From assembly GCA_902478725.1 (NCBI GenBank), contig CABSMD010000087.1, positions 1 through 9,412 of the forward strand: a stretch of DNA of 9,412 nt. Reading direction: 5' to 3'. This stretch comes from an uncultured Clostridia bacterium (GTDB taxonomy: Bacteria; Bacillota; Clostridia; HGM11514). Made by a program: the position numbers and the translations under genes. How positions within the stretch are numbered: position 1 is the first letter of the stretch; every line of letters begins with the position of its first letter. Below the pieces are notes generated by a model. That model ran no database searches. It was not told the origin of the DNA and saw nothing but the letters and a program-made list of their open reading frames with translations. Shown here piece after piece: positions 1 through 6,269 of this stretch.

Positions 1-7
1 CCCCGCC

Positions 8-421
8 TTACTTCTCCATCGCGTTCAAATAATTTTCCAAAATCAACGCGGCGGACAAAGAATCGATCTGCCGCTTGCGCTTTTGGCCACGCACGTTGGT
101 CTCGTTCATCACCCGCGCAGCGGACACGGTGGTCAGCCTTTCGTCCCACAGCACCACCGGCAGGGAAAAACGCTGCCGTAACGTTTCGGCAAACGCCTCG
201 GTCAACTCCGCACGGGGACCAAGGGTACCGTTCATATTTTTCGGGTAGCCGAGTACGATCTTTTCCACTCCATTCTCCGCTATCACCCGCCCCAAACCGT
301 TTAACAACTCCTCCGCCCGGTAACCGGGCAGGGCCGGGAGAGCCTGCGCCGTCCAGCCCATCGGGTCGGACAGGGCAAGCCCCACCCGCGCGTCACCATA
401 ATCAATGGCTAATATTCTCAT
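8..421 (-). CDS. ruvX: RuvX/YqgF-family Holliday junction resolvase homologue (pre-16S rRNA nuclease)
   Basis: This 137-residue protein is the full usual length of the YqgF/RuvX family, which has an RNase H-like fold and is linked to 16S rRNA 5'-end maturation and possibly Holliday junction resolution in the cytoplasm. Visible family motifs are the N-terminal LAIDYGDARVGLALSD (residues 4-19, first acidic residue D7), LGYPKNMNGTLGPRA (about 57-71), the DERLTT block (about 93-98) and a C-terminal QIDSLSAALILENYL with the last conserved Asp. The start is supported by an AAGGAGG Shine-Dalgarno site at 433-439 on the minus strand. It lies downstream of the transketolase operon but beyond that operon's terminator, so it may have its own promoter. 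Only a weak candidate is visible (TGGACA at 484-479 and TATGGA at 460-455, 18-bp spacer). The gene is intact and the family assignment is secure; the exact biochemical role is from family knowledge. Confidence 0.95.
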   Translation of the reverse strand: MRILAIDYGDARVGLALSDPMGWTAQALPALPGYRAEELLNGLGRVIAENGVEKIVLGYPKNMNGTLGPRAELTEAFAETLRQRFSLPVVLWDERLTTVSAARVMNETNVRGQKRKRQIDSLSAALILENYLNAMEK

Positions 422-510
422 GTAACAACAGCCTCCTTAGTTGGGCAGAAAAAATCCATACGGGCTTCGTCTCTCTTATGTCCAGGTGCACAGGAATGGA
501 CCCGCTGCCT

Positions 511-546
511 AAAAAACAGGCCCGCCAGGATCTGGACGGGCCTGTT
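511..546 (-). terminator. Rho-independent terminator of the transketolase operon
   Basis: On the minus strand a 10-bp stem (AACAGGCCCG pairing with CGGGCCTGTT) carries an inner CCAG/CTGG extension with one bulged base and a 3-nt loop, and is followed directly by a run of T residues. It starts 15 bases after the transketolase C-subunit stop. It separates that operon from ruvX, which begins about 90 bases further on. Confidence 0.9.
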
Positions 547-561
547 GTCATAGGCAAAGGA

Positions 562-1500
562 TTATTTGCGCAGCATGACCTTCTTGACGCTGGAGACAAT
601 ATCGTCCGCCGTCATATGATAGTATTTGAGCAACTCCGCAGGCTTTCCGGAACGGCCGAACACATCCTTCACGCCGACGCGCTCCATCGGGACGGGCGCA
701 TTCTCCACCAGCACCTCAGCAACCGCGCTGCCAAGGCCGCAATAGATATTATGCTCCTCGGCGGTCACGATACAACCGGTTTCCTCCGCCGCTTTGACGA
801 TGATATCCCGGTCGATCGGCTTAATGGTGTGGATATCGATTACCCGCACACTGATCCCCTCTTTGGAAAGCTGCTCCGCCGCATCGATCGCTTCAAACAG
901 CATCAGCCCCGTTGCGATGATGGTCGCATCGCTTCCTTCTTTGACACAGATACCTTTACCAAGCGTAAACTGGTATGTATCCCGGTCAAAAATCTGGGGT
1001 ACCGCCAGCCGTCCAAAGCGCAGGTACACAGGGCCATCATGCAATATAGCCGCTTCCACCGCCGCGCGCGCTTCCACCGCATCGGCAGGGCTTACCACCA
1101 CCATGCCGGGAATCGTGCGCATCAGGCCAATATCCTCTAAACACTGATGGGTCGCGCCGTCCTCGCCGACCGAGATGCCGGCATGGGTCGCGCCGATCTT
1201 GACGTTTAGATGCGGGTAGCCGACCGAGTTTCTCACCTGCTCGAACGCACGCCCCGCCGCGAACATCGCAAACGAGCTCGCAAACACGGTTTTGCCGCAG
1301 GCGGCAAGGCCGGCCGCGGTGGATATCATGTTCGCCTCCGCGATGCCGGTATTGATAAATTTATCCGGAAACTTCTTTTTAAAGGTATCGGTTTTGGTTG
1401 ATTTGGAAAGGTCGGCATCCATGACGACCAAATCATATTTTTCACCGAACTCAGCCAGCGCCAGTCCGTATGCTTCCCTTGTCGCTATCTTGTCTCCCAT
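562..1500 (-). CDS. Transketolase, C-terminal (pyrimidine-binding and C-domain) subunit
   Basis: This 312-residue protein corresponds to the second half of transketolase, which moves two-carbon ketol units between sugar phosphates in the non-oxidative pentose phosphate pathway. Seen in the sequence are GIAEANMISTAAGLA (residues 52-66), where E55 matches the Glu that activates the thiamine diphosphate pyrimidine ring; FASSFAMFAAGRAFEQVR (73-90); the substrate/cofactor loop GATHAGISVGEDGATHQ (103-119); and a C-terminal transketolase domain from about residue 185, ending in FGRSGKPAELL (281-291). It needs the N-terminal subunit encoded immediately upstream to make an active site. Its ATG lies 2 bases after the upstream stop, and the AGGAGGT site is inside the end of the upstream gene, so translation is probably coupled. 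Two-gene transketolases are common in Clostridia and archaea. A 1-deoxyxylulose-5-phosphate synthase half is less likely given the split and the motifs. Confidence 0.95.
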   Translation of the reverse strand: MGDKIATREAYGLALAEFGEKYDLVVMDADLSKSTKTDTFKKKFPDKFINTGIAEANMISTAAGLAACGKTVFASSFAMFAAGRAFEQVRNSVGYPHLNVKIGATHAGISVGEDGATHQCLEDIGLMRTIPGMVVVSPADAVEARAAVEAAILHDGPVYLRFGRLAVPQIFDRDTYQFTLGKGICVKEGSDATIIATGLMLFEAIDAAEQLSKEGISVRVIDIHTIKPIDRDIIVKAAEETGCIVTAEEHNIYCGLGSAVAEVLVENAPVPMERVGVKDVFGRSGKPAELLKYYHMTADDIVSSVKKVMLRK

Positions 1501-1502
1501 TT

Positions 1503-2333
1503 TCAGCCCACCTCCTGTAAAATCTTGTCCAGATCCGCAATCGCCTGCTCATACTGCTCCTGGTTCGGGGCGTTCCCGTGCCAGGCGGCCTGGTTTTCCA
1601 TAAAGGACACGCCTTTGCCCTTAACGCTCCTGGCGATGATCATCGTCGGCTTGCCTTTGGTCTGCTTCGCCTCGGCAACAGCCGCTTTGATCTGGTCATA
1701 ATCATGCGCGTCGATCTCGATCACATGCCAGCCGAACGCGCGGAATTTCTCATCCACCGGAAGCGGCGACATGACCTTAGTAATGTCCCCGTCGATCTGC
1801 AATCCGTTAAAATCCAAAAAGGCGGTATGGTTGTCCAGCTTATAATGCGCCGCAAACATCGCGGCCTCCCAGACCTGCCCCTCCTCGATCTCACCGTCGC
1901 CCAGTATGGAATAGACGCGGTAATCCTTGTTGTCAAGCTTTGCGGCAAGCGCCATACCGTTGGCGGCACATACGCCCTGCCCCAGCGAGCCGGAGGACAT
2001 GTCCACCCCGGGAACGCCCTTCATATCCGGATGGCCTTGCAGGTAGCTGTCGATTTTACGGAAGGTTTTGACGTCCTCCTTCGGGAAAAACCCGCGCTCC
2101 GCCAGCACCCCATACAGCCCCGGCGCACAATGCCCTTTGGAAAGCACAAACCGGTCACGGTCGGGATTTTTCGGATTTTTCGGGTCGATGTTCATCTCTT
2201 CAAAATACAGCACGGTCAGAATATCAGCAATCGACAAGGACCCGCCCGGATGCCCTGACGCCGCGTTGTACACAGCTTCAATCACATTTTTACGGACATT
2301 GGTGGCAATTTTTTGTAACTGCTTGTTATCCAT
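1503..2333 (-). CDS. Transketolase, N-terminal (thiamine diphosphate-binding) subunit
   Basis: This 276-residue protein is the cofactor-diphosphate-binding half of transketolase. Visible motifs are ASGHPGGSLSIADIL (residues 25-39), LSKGHCAPGLYG (64-75), GHPDMKGVPGVDMSSGSLGQG (starting at residue 100), and the thiamine diphosphate motif starting GDGEIEEGQVWEA at 145-157 and ending at FNG with N176. The conserved His residues H28, H68 and H101 are present. The frame is open for 30 more codons upstream, but the MDNKQL start is chosen because AGGAGGT lies 6 bases before its ATG and the extra upstream residues do not resemble the family. The gene begins 10 bases after the YitT-family stop, whose TAG sits against this ribosome-binding site, and it is followed at 2 bp by the C-terminal subunit. 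The two subunits together match a whole transketolase. Confidence 0.95.
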   Translation of the reverse strand: MDNKQLQKIATNVRKNVIEAVYNAASGHPGGSLSIADILTVLYFEEMNIDPKNPKNPDRDRFVLSKGHCAPGLYGVLAERGFFPKEDVKTFRKIDSYLQGHPDMKGVPGVDMSSGSLGQGVCAANGMALAAKLDNKDYRVYSILGDGEIEEGQVWEAAMFAAHYKLDNHTAFLDFNGLQIDGDITKVMSPLPVDEKFRAFGWHVIEIDAHDYDQIKAAVAEAKQTKGKPTMIIARSVKGKGVSFMENQAAWHGNAPNQEQYEQAIADLDKILQEVG

Positions 2334-2343
2334 TTGGTACCTC

Positions 2344-3216
2344 CTATTCTTTAAACCCCTCGCCCAGCACCTCCTTTGCGTCGGATATGACCACAAAGGC
2401 GTTGGGGTCGGATTTTTTAACAATGTTCTTTAACCGGATGACCTCCCGCTTGGAAATGACACAGAGCAGTACCCGTCTCTTCCCTTCGGTGTAGAGGCCA
2501 TGCCCGTCCAGCGCGGTAACGCCGCGCCCCATCTGAAACAAAATGTTGCGCGCGATCGCCTCCTCCTGCTCGGAGATGATATACACCGCTTTGGCAAAAT
2601 TGACGCCCTCCACCACCATGTCGATCACGACGCTGTTGATGAAAAGCGCAAAAAAGGCATACAGTGCCGAGGCGTAATCCCGAAAGGCCGCCACGGCAAA
2701 CAGGATCACCAGCGCGTCGGTCGCAAGGATGATCTTTCCCATCGAAAACATCGGCAGCCATTTGTTGAGGGATTTCGCGATCAGGTCGGTCCCGCCGGTC
2801 GAGGCGGCGGACAAAAACACCAGTCCCATTCCCAACCCCACCGACGCGCCGCCATACAGCGACGAAATCACCGGGTCGGGCGTCAACGCAGGAAAGGCCG
2901 ATGTAATATCCACAAAGGCCGACAGCAGGATGGTCGCATACGCTGTGCGGATGATAAACAGCCTGCCCATGGTGCGCATACCGATCAGAAACAGCGGTAT
3001 ATTTATAAGAAGAATCAGCGCGCCAACCGGGACATTGGTCAGATAATGCAGCACGGTCGCCAGGCCGCTTACGCCCCCGGTTACGATCCGGTTCGGGATC
3101 AGGAACAGGTTGAGCCCCGCAGCCATGATAAACGTACCGATTGTTATTATAGCATACTTCCTCAGTATTTTGAAATACTTTTTAGAAAATTTTAGATAAA
3201 TTTTCTTACACCACAT
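2344..3216 (-). CDS. YitT-family membrane protein with C-terminal DUF2179
   Basis: This 290-residue protein has the YitT layout. A basic N-terminus (KKYFKILRK) is followed by about five to six hydrophobic segments (near 22-40, 64-80, 86-104, 124-140, 160-178 and 184-200) and then a soluble DUF2179 domain at about 208-285. Typical YitT features are the GTFIMAAGLNLFLIPN segment (27-42) and STGGTDLIAKSLNKW (139-153). The transport or signalling role of this family is not established, so no substrate is given. The ATG at 3216 overlaps the end of the upstream radical SAM gene by 11 bases. Its ribosome-binding site is poor, so the start is the least certain part. The frame stays open 17 codons further upstream, but those residues look like a shadow of the upstream gene. 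The first 20 codons are distinctly AT-rich compared with the rest. Confidence 0.88.
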   Translation of the reverse strand: MWCKKIYLKFSKKYFKILRKYAIITIGTFIMAAGLNLFLIPNRIVTGGVSGLATVLHYLTNVPVGALILLINIPLFLIGMRTMGRLFIIRTAYATILLSAFVDITSAFPALTPDPVISSLYGGASVGLGMGLVFLSAASTGGTDLIAKSLNKWLPMFSMGKIILATDALVILFAVAAFRDYASALYAFFALFINSVVIDMVVEGVNFAKAVYIISEQEEAIARNILFQMGRGVTALDGHGLYTEGKRRVLLCVISKREVIRLKNIVKKSDPNAFVVISDAKEVLGEGFKE

Positions 3217-4189
3217 ACCAGACGCGGTTTTGGGGAAAATATTGCTCCAGCAATCCCCGCACCACACGCTCCCCCCTCTCCCGTACCTCCTGGCGGTAGG
3301 CGTACTTTCCCCTGCCCCGCCCCGTCATGAGTTCGGCGTCGAACAGCTCGGGCGCGTTGGGGAAGGCATCGTTGTTAATCCGCCGGTGGACGTAGCTATA
3401 GGTCATAAAAATCACCTCAAAAAACAGGCCGCGCCGCGCAGCATCGCTCAGGGAATCGCAGAGGGTGCGGATCAATTCTTCGTAAAGCGCCTCCCACCCT
3501 TCCACAAAAATCACTGGCGCGATCAGCAGCCCCAGCTCATAGGCCCCCGTCTCCGCCAGGCGGTTGACCGCCTCGATCCGCTTCACAAGCGGCGAAGTAC
3601 CGTACTCCACCCGCCGGATGATCTCCTGGGGGTTGACGCTCATCCGCACCACCACCCGGCCCTGCGGTTTGATGTCGAGCAGGCTGTCCACCATATGAAA
3701 TTTGGTCGGAAAGGTCAGCGCGCCCGGCCCGCGGAAGCGCTCGAGCGTCCAGTCCAGATTGCCGGTGATGGTGTTTTCCAGCACCAGGTCGCTGTTGCTG
3801 CCAATTTCAAAGCAGGACCCGGTCTGGTCTGCCCGTCTTTGCAGGCGGGCAAACATCTCCTCCCGGTTGACAAACAGGCGCAGGTAGGCGCATTTATTGA
3901 AATGGCACACCAGGTAGCAGTACAGGCACATAGCGGTGCAGCCGGACGAGGTATAGGGTACCAAAAAATCGGACACCTTCTCGTTGGGTACATAACGGTG
4001 GGTCTTGCGCACGCCGATAATGAGGCTGCGCTTCATGCGCGCAAACTCACGGTTCTCCCGCTCCCGCATGACAGGGATATTATTATGGTTTTCGATCGGG
4101 ATTTGTTCCAATGTATGATAGCGCTCCAAAAGCTCCCGGCCCAACGGGTAGTCCCGCGCCGCTTCTTCATAGTACACCGCGTCAAACAT
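3206..4189 (-). CDS. splB: Radical SAM protein of the spore photoproduct lyase family, lacking the expected hydrogen-donor Cys
   Basis: Spore photoproduct lyase uses S-adenosylmethionine and a [4Fe-4S] cluster to reverse the spore thymine dimer during germination. This 327-residue protein shares the family layout: DYPLGREL (13-20), SLIIGVRKT (55-63), the cluster motif CTAMCLYC (C84, C88, C91) flanked by Y90 and Y92, TFPTKFHMVDSLLD (159-172), YGTSPLVKRIEA (196-207), LIAPVIFVEGW (222-232) and GRGKYAYR (292-299). Aligned from memory to Bacillus subtilis SplB, the FEASCTSD segment holding catalytic Cys141 becomes FEIGSNSD here (127-134), so that Cys is replaced by S131. Nearby extra cysteines are C95, C100 and C126. 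The start at MFDAVYY is chosen for its GGGGGTGG site and its match to the family N-terminus; an ATG 12 codons upstream is less likely. It heads the operon, preceded by a candidate promoter at 4242-4268. Family membership is secure, but true photoproduct repair is not. Confidence 0.85.
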   Translation of the reverse strand: MFDAVYYEEAARDYPLGRELLERYHTLEQIPIENHNNIPVMRERENREFARMKRSLIIGVRKTHRYVPNEKVSDFLVPYTSSGCTAMCLYCYLVCHFNKCAYLRLFVNREEMFARLQRRADQTGSCFEIGSNSDLVLENTITGNLDWTLERFRGPGALTFPTKFHMVDSLLDIKPQGRVVVRMSVNPQEIIRRVEYGTSPLVKRIEAVNRLAETGAYELGLLIAPVIFVEGWEALYEELIRTLCDSLSDAARRGLFFEVIFMTYSYVHRRINNDAFPNAPELFDAELMTGRGRGKYAYRQEVRERGERVVRGLLEQYFPQNRVWYVV

Positions 4190-4241
4190 CCGTCCACCCC
4201 CATTTTGTTTTATCGTGGATAGCATTTGCAGGGGAAGCGAA

Positions 4242-4268
4242 AATATACCAAAACCGCCCGGTTGACAA
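4242..4268 (-). promoter_or_regulatory. Candidate promoter for the radical SAM/YitT/transketolase operon
   Basis: On the minus strand an extended -10 element TGGTATATT (4250-4242) follows a TTGTCA -35-like box (4268-4263) with a short 15-bp spacer. The -35 box falls on the same bases as the -35 box of the plus-strand promoter. I looked for a sigma-G pattern, expected for classical splB genes, and found no convincing match. The assignment is tentative. Confidence 0.4.
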
Positions 4269-4290
4269 AAGTTAACCCGTTTGTTATACT
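4262..4290 (+). promoter_or_regulatory. Sigma-A-type promoter of the zinc-ribbon membrane protein gene
   Basis: A perfect TTGACA box at 4262-4267 and TATACT at 4285-4290 are separated by 17 bp. Transcription would start near 4297, about 33 bases before the ATG at 4330. It overlaps the candidate divergent promoter on the other strand. Confidence 0.85.
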
Positions 4291-4329
4291 GAAAATGCTT
4301 ATTTTTATGGTAAAAAAGGGGGGAATGGG

Positions 4330-4995
4330 ATGTACTGCCAGATATGCGGAACCTTCAATGACGGCGACCGGAAGACCTGCCGGGGATGCGGTACGGCGCT
4401 GGGACGTGGTTCCGGCGGCGCGGCGGTATCCGTCCGGCCGGATGAAAACAGGAATGCCGGCGGCAAGGCCGGAAAAGCCGCTGATGCGGCACACAAAAAG
4501 CCGTACCGACTTTCGATTGCACCCGGTACGGTCAGACAGGGATACGGCGCCGCTACGCAGAAATTGATTCTCCAGTACACCGGCCTGGACAGTGGAGCTG
4601 TACCGGAGCAGGAAATCTTTGACGAGATCCGAAACGGGGTTGACGCAATCTTTGCAAAACACGCCAATCCATGGGAACGAAGGGACGAGGTAGAACACTA
4701 CCTCTGGGAATGCCGCGCGAAATATCCGGATTATACGATCTCGCTGCAGGATTTATGCGATCCTGCCGAGACAAACCCATTGCGGCGCAAAACCAACGCA
4801 TGGGCGCTGGGATTGACGCTGGCATCAGCTATTTTGCTCTTGCTTACCCTGAAGGCGTTTGCTTTTCTTCTATCGCTCGGCGCGATGGTTTTAATCCTTT
4901 TTTCGCTGCGTAAACGGTTCGATACGGGAACCGTCCTGCTGTTCGTTTTTGCGTTTATCTGCTGTATGACTGCCTGTGTACGGGTATTTGGTTAA
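4330..4995 (+). CDS. Zinc-ribbon membrane protein of unknown function
   Basis: I do not recognise a named family for this 221-residue protein. It opens with a zinc ribbon made of two CxxC pairs (C3/C6 and C17/C20) in MYCQICGTFN and TCRGCG. A Gly/Ala/Lys-rich linker follows (about 23-57), then a soluble, mostly polar central part (about 58-152), with a possibly helical stretch near 92-146 that contains WERRDEVEHYLWECRAKYPD. The C-terminal end has two or three hydrophobic membrane segments (about 158-193 and 199-218), the last with the Cys pair CC at 211-212. No signal peptide is visible, so the zinc ribbon is probably cytoplasmic. The start has a G-run ribosome-binding site at 4318-4323 and an own promoter at 4262-4290. 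It is a single-gene unit converging on the uridine phosphorylase gene. The N-terminal ribbon resembles those on many Firmicutes membrane proteins, which does not by itself give a function. Confidence 0.85.
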   Translation: MYCQICGTFNDGDRKTCRGCGTALGRGSGGAAVSVRPDENRNAGGKAGKAADAAHKKPYRLSIAPGTVRQGYGAATQKLILQYTGLDSGAVPEQEIFDEIRNGVDAIFAKHANPWERRDEVEHYLWECRAKYPDYTISLQDLCDPAETNPLRRKTNAWALGLTLASAILLLLTLKAFAFLLSLGAMVLILFSLRKRFDTGTVLLFVFAFICCMTACVRVFG

Positions 4996-5003
4996 CGGCG
5001 GTC

Positions 5004-5024
5004 AAAAAACACGCTTTTGCTGTT
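5004..5024 (-). terminator. Weak candidate terminator after uridine phosphorylase
   Basis: On the minus strand a short hairpin (AACAGC, AAAA loop, GC-G-TGTT with one bulged G) runs straight into a T tract. It lies 9 bases past the uridine phosphorylase stop. The stem is short, so this is only a candidate. No hairpin with a T tract is seen for the converging plus-strand gene. Confidence 0.35.
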
Positions 5025-5032
5025 CCCTGGTT

Positions 5033-5779
5033 TCACTCCGTTCGTATTATGATTCTCAGCGCCTCTACCGCCGTGCGGATGGCGGGCTCCTCCGAAAGCG
5101 GCGGAGCATCGTCCATATGCACGTCCTCCGCCTCCTGGTTCCAGACGGTATAGAGCACGCACCCCGCCCGCATTCCACGTGCCGCCGCAACGGTAAAGAG
5201 CGCCGCACTCTCCATCTCGGACGCCAGCACGCCGAGGCGGAGCCACGCGTCCCACTTTTCTTTCAGCATCTCCCCCACGGGCGAGGAGGATGGGTCATGC
5301 TGCCCGTAAAACGAGTCCTTGCTCTGCACCACGCCGGTATGAAACGGGAATCTGAGTGTCTCAGCCGCGCGCGCCAGCGCGGACACCAGGATAAAATCCG
5401 CCGCCGCGGGAAATTCGGGCGGCGCGTATTCATGAGACGCGCCCTCCATCCGCACCGCCGCGGTCGGGATCACCAGGTCGCCGCGGGACACATCAGGCTG
5501 CATCCCGCCGCAGGTGCCCACGCGGATAAACGCGCGCACCCCCACCTGGTAAAGCTCCTCCGCCGCGATCGCGGCGGACGGCCCGCCGATGCCGGTCGAG
5601 GTAACCAGCACCGCCTCCCCCGCAAGCTCCCCCATCCAGGTGGTGTATTCGCGGTTTTGAGCGATCTTTTTGGGATTCTCCAAAAACGAAGCGATCTTCT
5701 CCACCCGCCCGGGGTCGCCGGGCAGGATGGCATACTTGGCCCAAAACTGCCTTTTCAGGCCGATATGGTAACAGGTCAT
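5033..5779 (-). CDS. udp: Uridine phosphorylase (nucleoside phosphorylase, NP-I family)
   Basis: This 248-residue cytoplasmic enzyme should split uridine with phosphate into uracil and ribose-1-phosphate, feeding pyrimidine salvage and pentose catabolism. Family motifs are LPGDPGRVEKIA (residues 19-30), STGIGGPSAAIAAEEL (61-76), FIRVGTCGGMQPDVSRGDLV (84-103), SKDSFYGQHDP (153-163) and ASEMESAALF (186-195). Phosphate-binding Arg candidates are R25 and R86, and E188-S191 is the ribose-binding EMES. Q160 matches the uracil-recognising Gln of Escherichia coli Udp, but the Arg two residues later in that enzyme is an Asp here, within a loop that is shorter by one residue; this appears typical of the Firmicutes branch. 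The start has a GGAGGGAG site, and its ATG overlaps the mini-RNase III stop (ATGA), implying translational coupling. A purine nucleoside phosphorylase is a less likely reading. Confidence 0.92.
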   Translation of the reverse strand: MTCYHIGLKRQFWAKYAILPGDPGRVEKIASFLENPKKIAQNREYTTWMGELAGEAVLVTSTGIGGPSAAIAAEELYQVGVRAFIRVGTCGGMQPDVSRGDLVIPTAAVRMEGASHEYAPPEFPAAADFILVSALARAAETLRFPFHTGVVQSKDSFYGQHDPSSSPVGEMLKEKWDAWLRLGVLASEMESAALFTVAAARGMRAGCVLYTVWNQEAEDVHMDDAPPLSEEPAIRTAVEALRIIIRTE

Positions 5780-6201
5780 TTTTCTTCTCCCTCCCGCTCA
5801 TGTACCGCAAGCTCCAATATCTCCTCCAGCCGTCCAAACCGCCCGGCCAGGTACAGATACCCCACCAACGCCTCAAAACCGGTGGCGCGGCGGTAATCGT
5901 TCAAATCCGCGTTCTTCGGCGTGGTGGCCGCCTTGGCGTTTCGCCCGCGTTTATAAATGCGGATTTCCTCCTCGTCAAGCGTAGCAAGCAATGCTTCGAC
6001 GATATCGCTCTGCGCTTTCGCGCTCACAAGCCTCGTCGACATCCTGTGCAGGCGGTGCACCGGGATGTTCCCGCCCTTTACCAGATGGGTACGCACGTAC
6101 GCCTCATACACCGCGTCGCCCACATAGGCCAGCACCAACGGTGAATACTCCTGCGGGCGTTTTGTCTGCCCGCTTATCATATTGGTTAAAATCTCGTCCA
6201 T
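5776..6201 (-). CDS. mrnC: Mini-ribonuclease III (Mini-III)
   Basis: This 141-residue protein is an RNase III catalytic domain with no double-stranded-RNA-binding domain, as expected for Mini-III, the dimeric enzyme that matures 23S rRNA ends in Firmicutes. The RNase III signature YSPLVLAYVGDAVYEAYVR occupies residues 19-37, with D29 as the candidate metal-binding Asp. The second catalytic segment FEALVGYLYLAG (109-120) supplies E110. The middle region AKAQSDIVEALL (61-72) and KRGRNAKAATTPKNA (84-98) also fit the family. The start is supported by a GAAGGAA site just upstream. It is the first gene of a two-gene unit with udp. In Bacillus, mrnC sits between cysS and rlmB, and neither is seen here. 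Candidate promoters lie at 6223-6250. The gene is complete. Confidence 0.95.
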   Translation of the reverse strand: MDEILTNMISGQTKRPQEYSPLVLAYVGDAVYEAYVRTHLVKGGNIPVHRLHRMSTRLVSAKAQSDIVEALLATLDEEEIRIYKRGRNAKAATTPKNADLNDYRRATGFEALVGYLYLAGRFGRLEEILELAVHEREGEEK

Positions 6202-6220
6202 TTGAATTCCTTCTTTATCC

Positions 6221-6250
6221 TTATTTTATCATGTTTGATTTATTTTATCA
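6221..6250. repeat. 11-bp direct repeat spaced 19 bp in the mrnC-metA intergenic region
   Basis: TTATTTTATCA occurs exactly at 6221-6231 and again at 6240-6250. The repeat coincides with two -10-like boxes on the minus strand, so it may be either a duplicated promoter element or a pair of regulator half-sites. Confidence 0.6.
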
Positions 6251-6253
6251 CAA
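6223..6253 (-). promoter_or_regulatory. Candidate promoter region for mrnC-udp
   Basis: On the minus strand two extended -10-like elements TGATAAAAT occur (6231-6223 and 6250-6242). The nearer one has a TTGTGA -35-like box at 6253-6248 with a long 19-bp spacer. The further one has no good -35 box but has the TG extension. I cannot tell which is used. Confidence 0.4.
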
Positions 6254-6269
6254 CCCGCCGCAAATAGGA

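Noticed and set aside
478..1140. A 220-codon plus-strand open frame opposite the transketolase C-subunit
   Set aside because: It begins inside the operon terminator and lies antisense to a secure gene, with a low-complexity composition and no motif.
2334..2423. A 30-codon N-terminal extension of the transketolase N-subunit
   Set aside because: It overlaps the end of the YitT gene and is not family-like, whereas the internal ATG at 2333 has a perfect AGGAGGT site.
3230..4222. A 330-codon open frame on the plus strand opposite the radical SAM gene
   Set aside because: It is antisense to a gene with clear catalytic motifs. Its translation is rich in His, Pro, Ala and Arg with no recognisable domain, and no ribosome-binding site precedes it. 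It reflects codon bias on the other strand.
4200..4330. A sigma-G (forespore) promoter before the spore-photoproduct-lyase-like gene
   Set aside because: A GTATA-like -35 match can be found on the minus strand, but no CATWHTA-like -10 box occurs at the required spacing.
4226..4567. A 113-codon plus-strand open frame starting before the zinc-ribbon gene
   Set aside because: It would start upstream of the consensus promoter and run through it, then continue out of frame inside the zinc-ribbon gene with no recognisable domain.
4976..5896. A 306-codon plus-strand open frame opposite udp and the end of mrnC
   Set aside because: It spans two secure minus-strand genes, is rich in Arg and His, and shows no domain.
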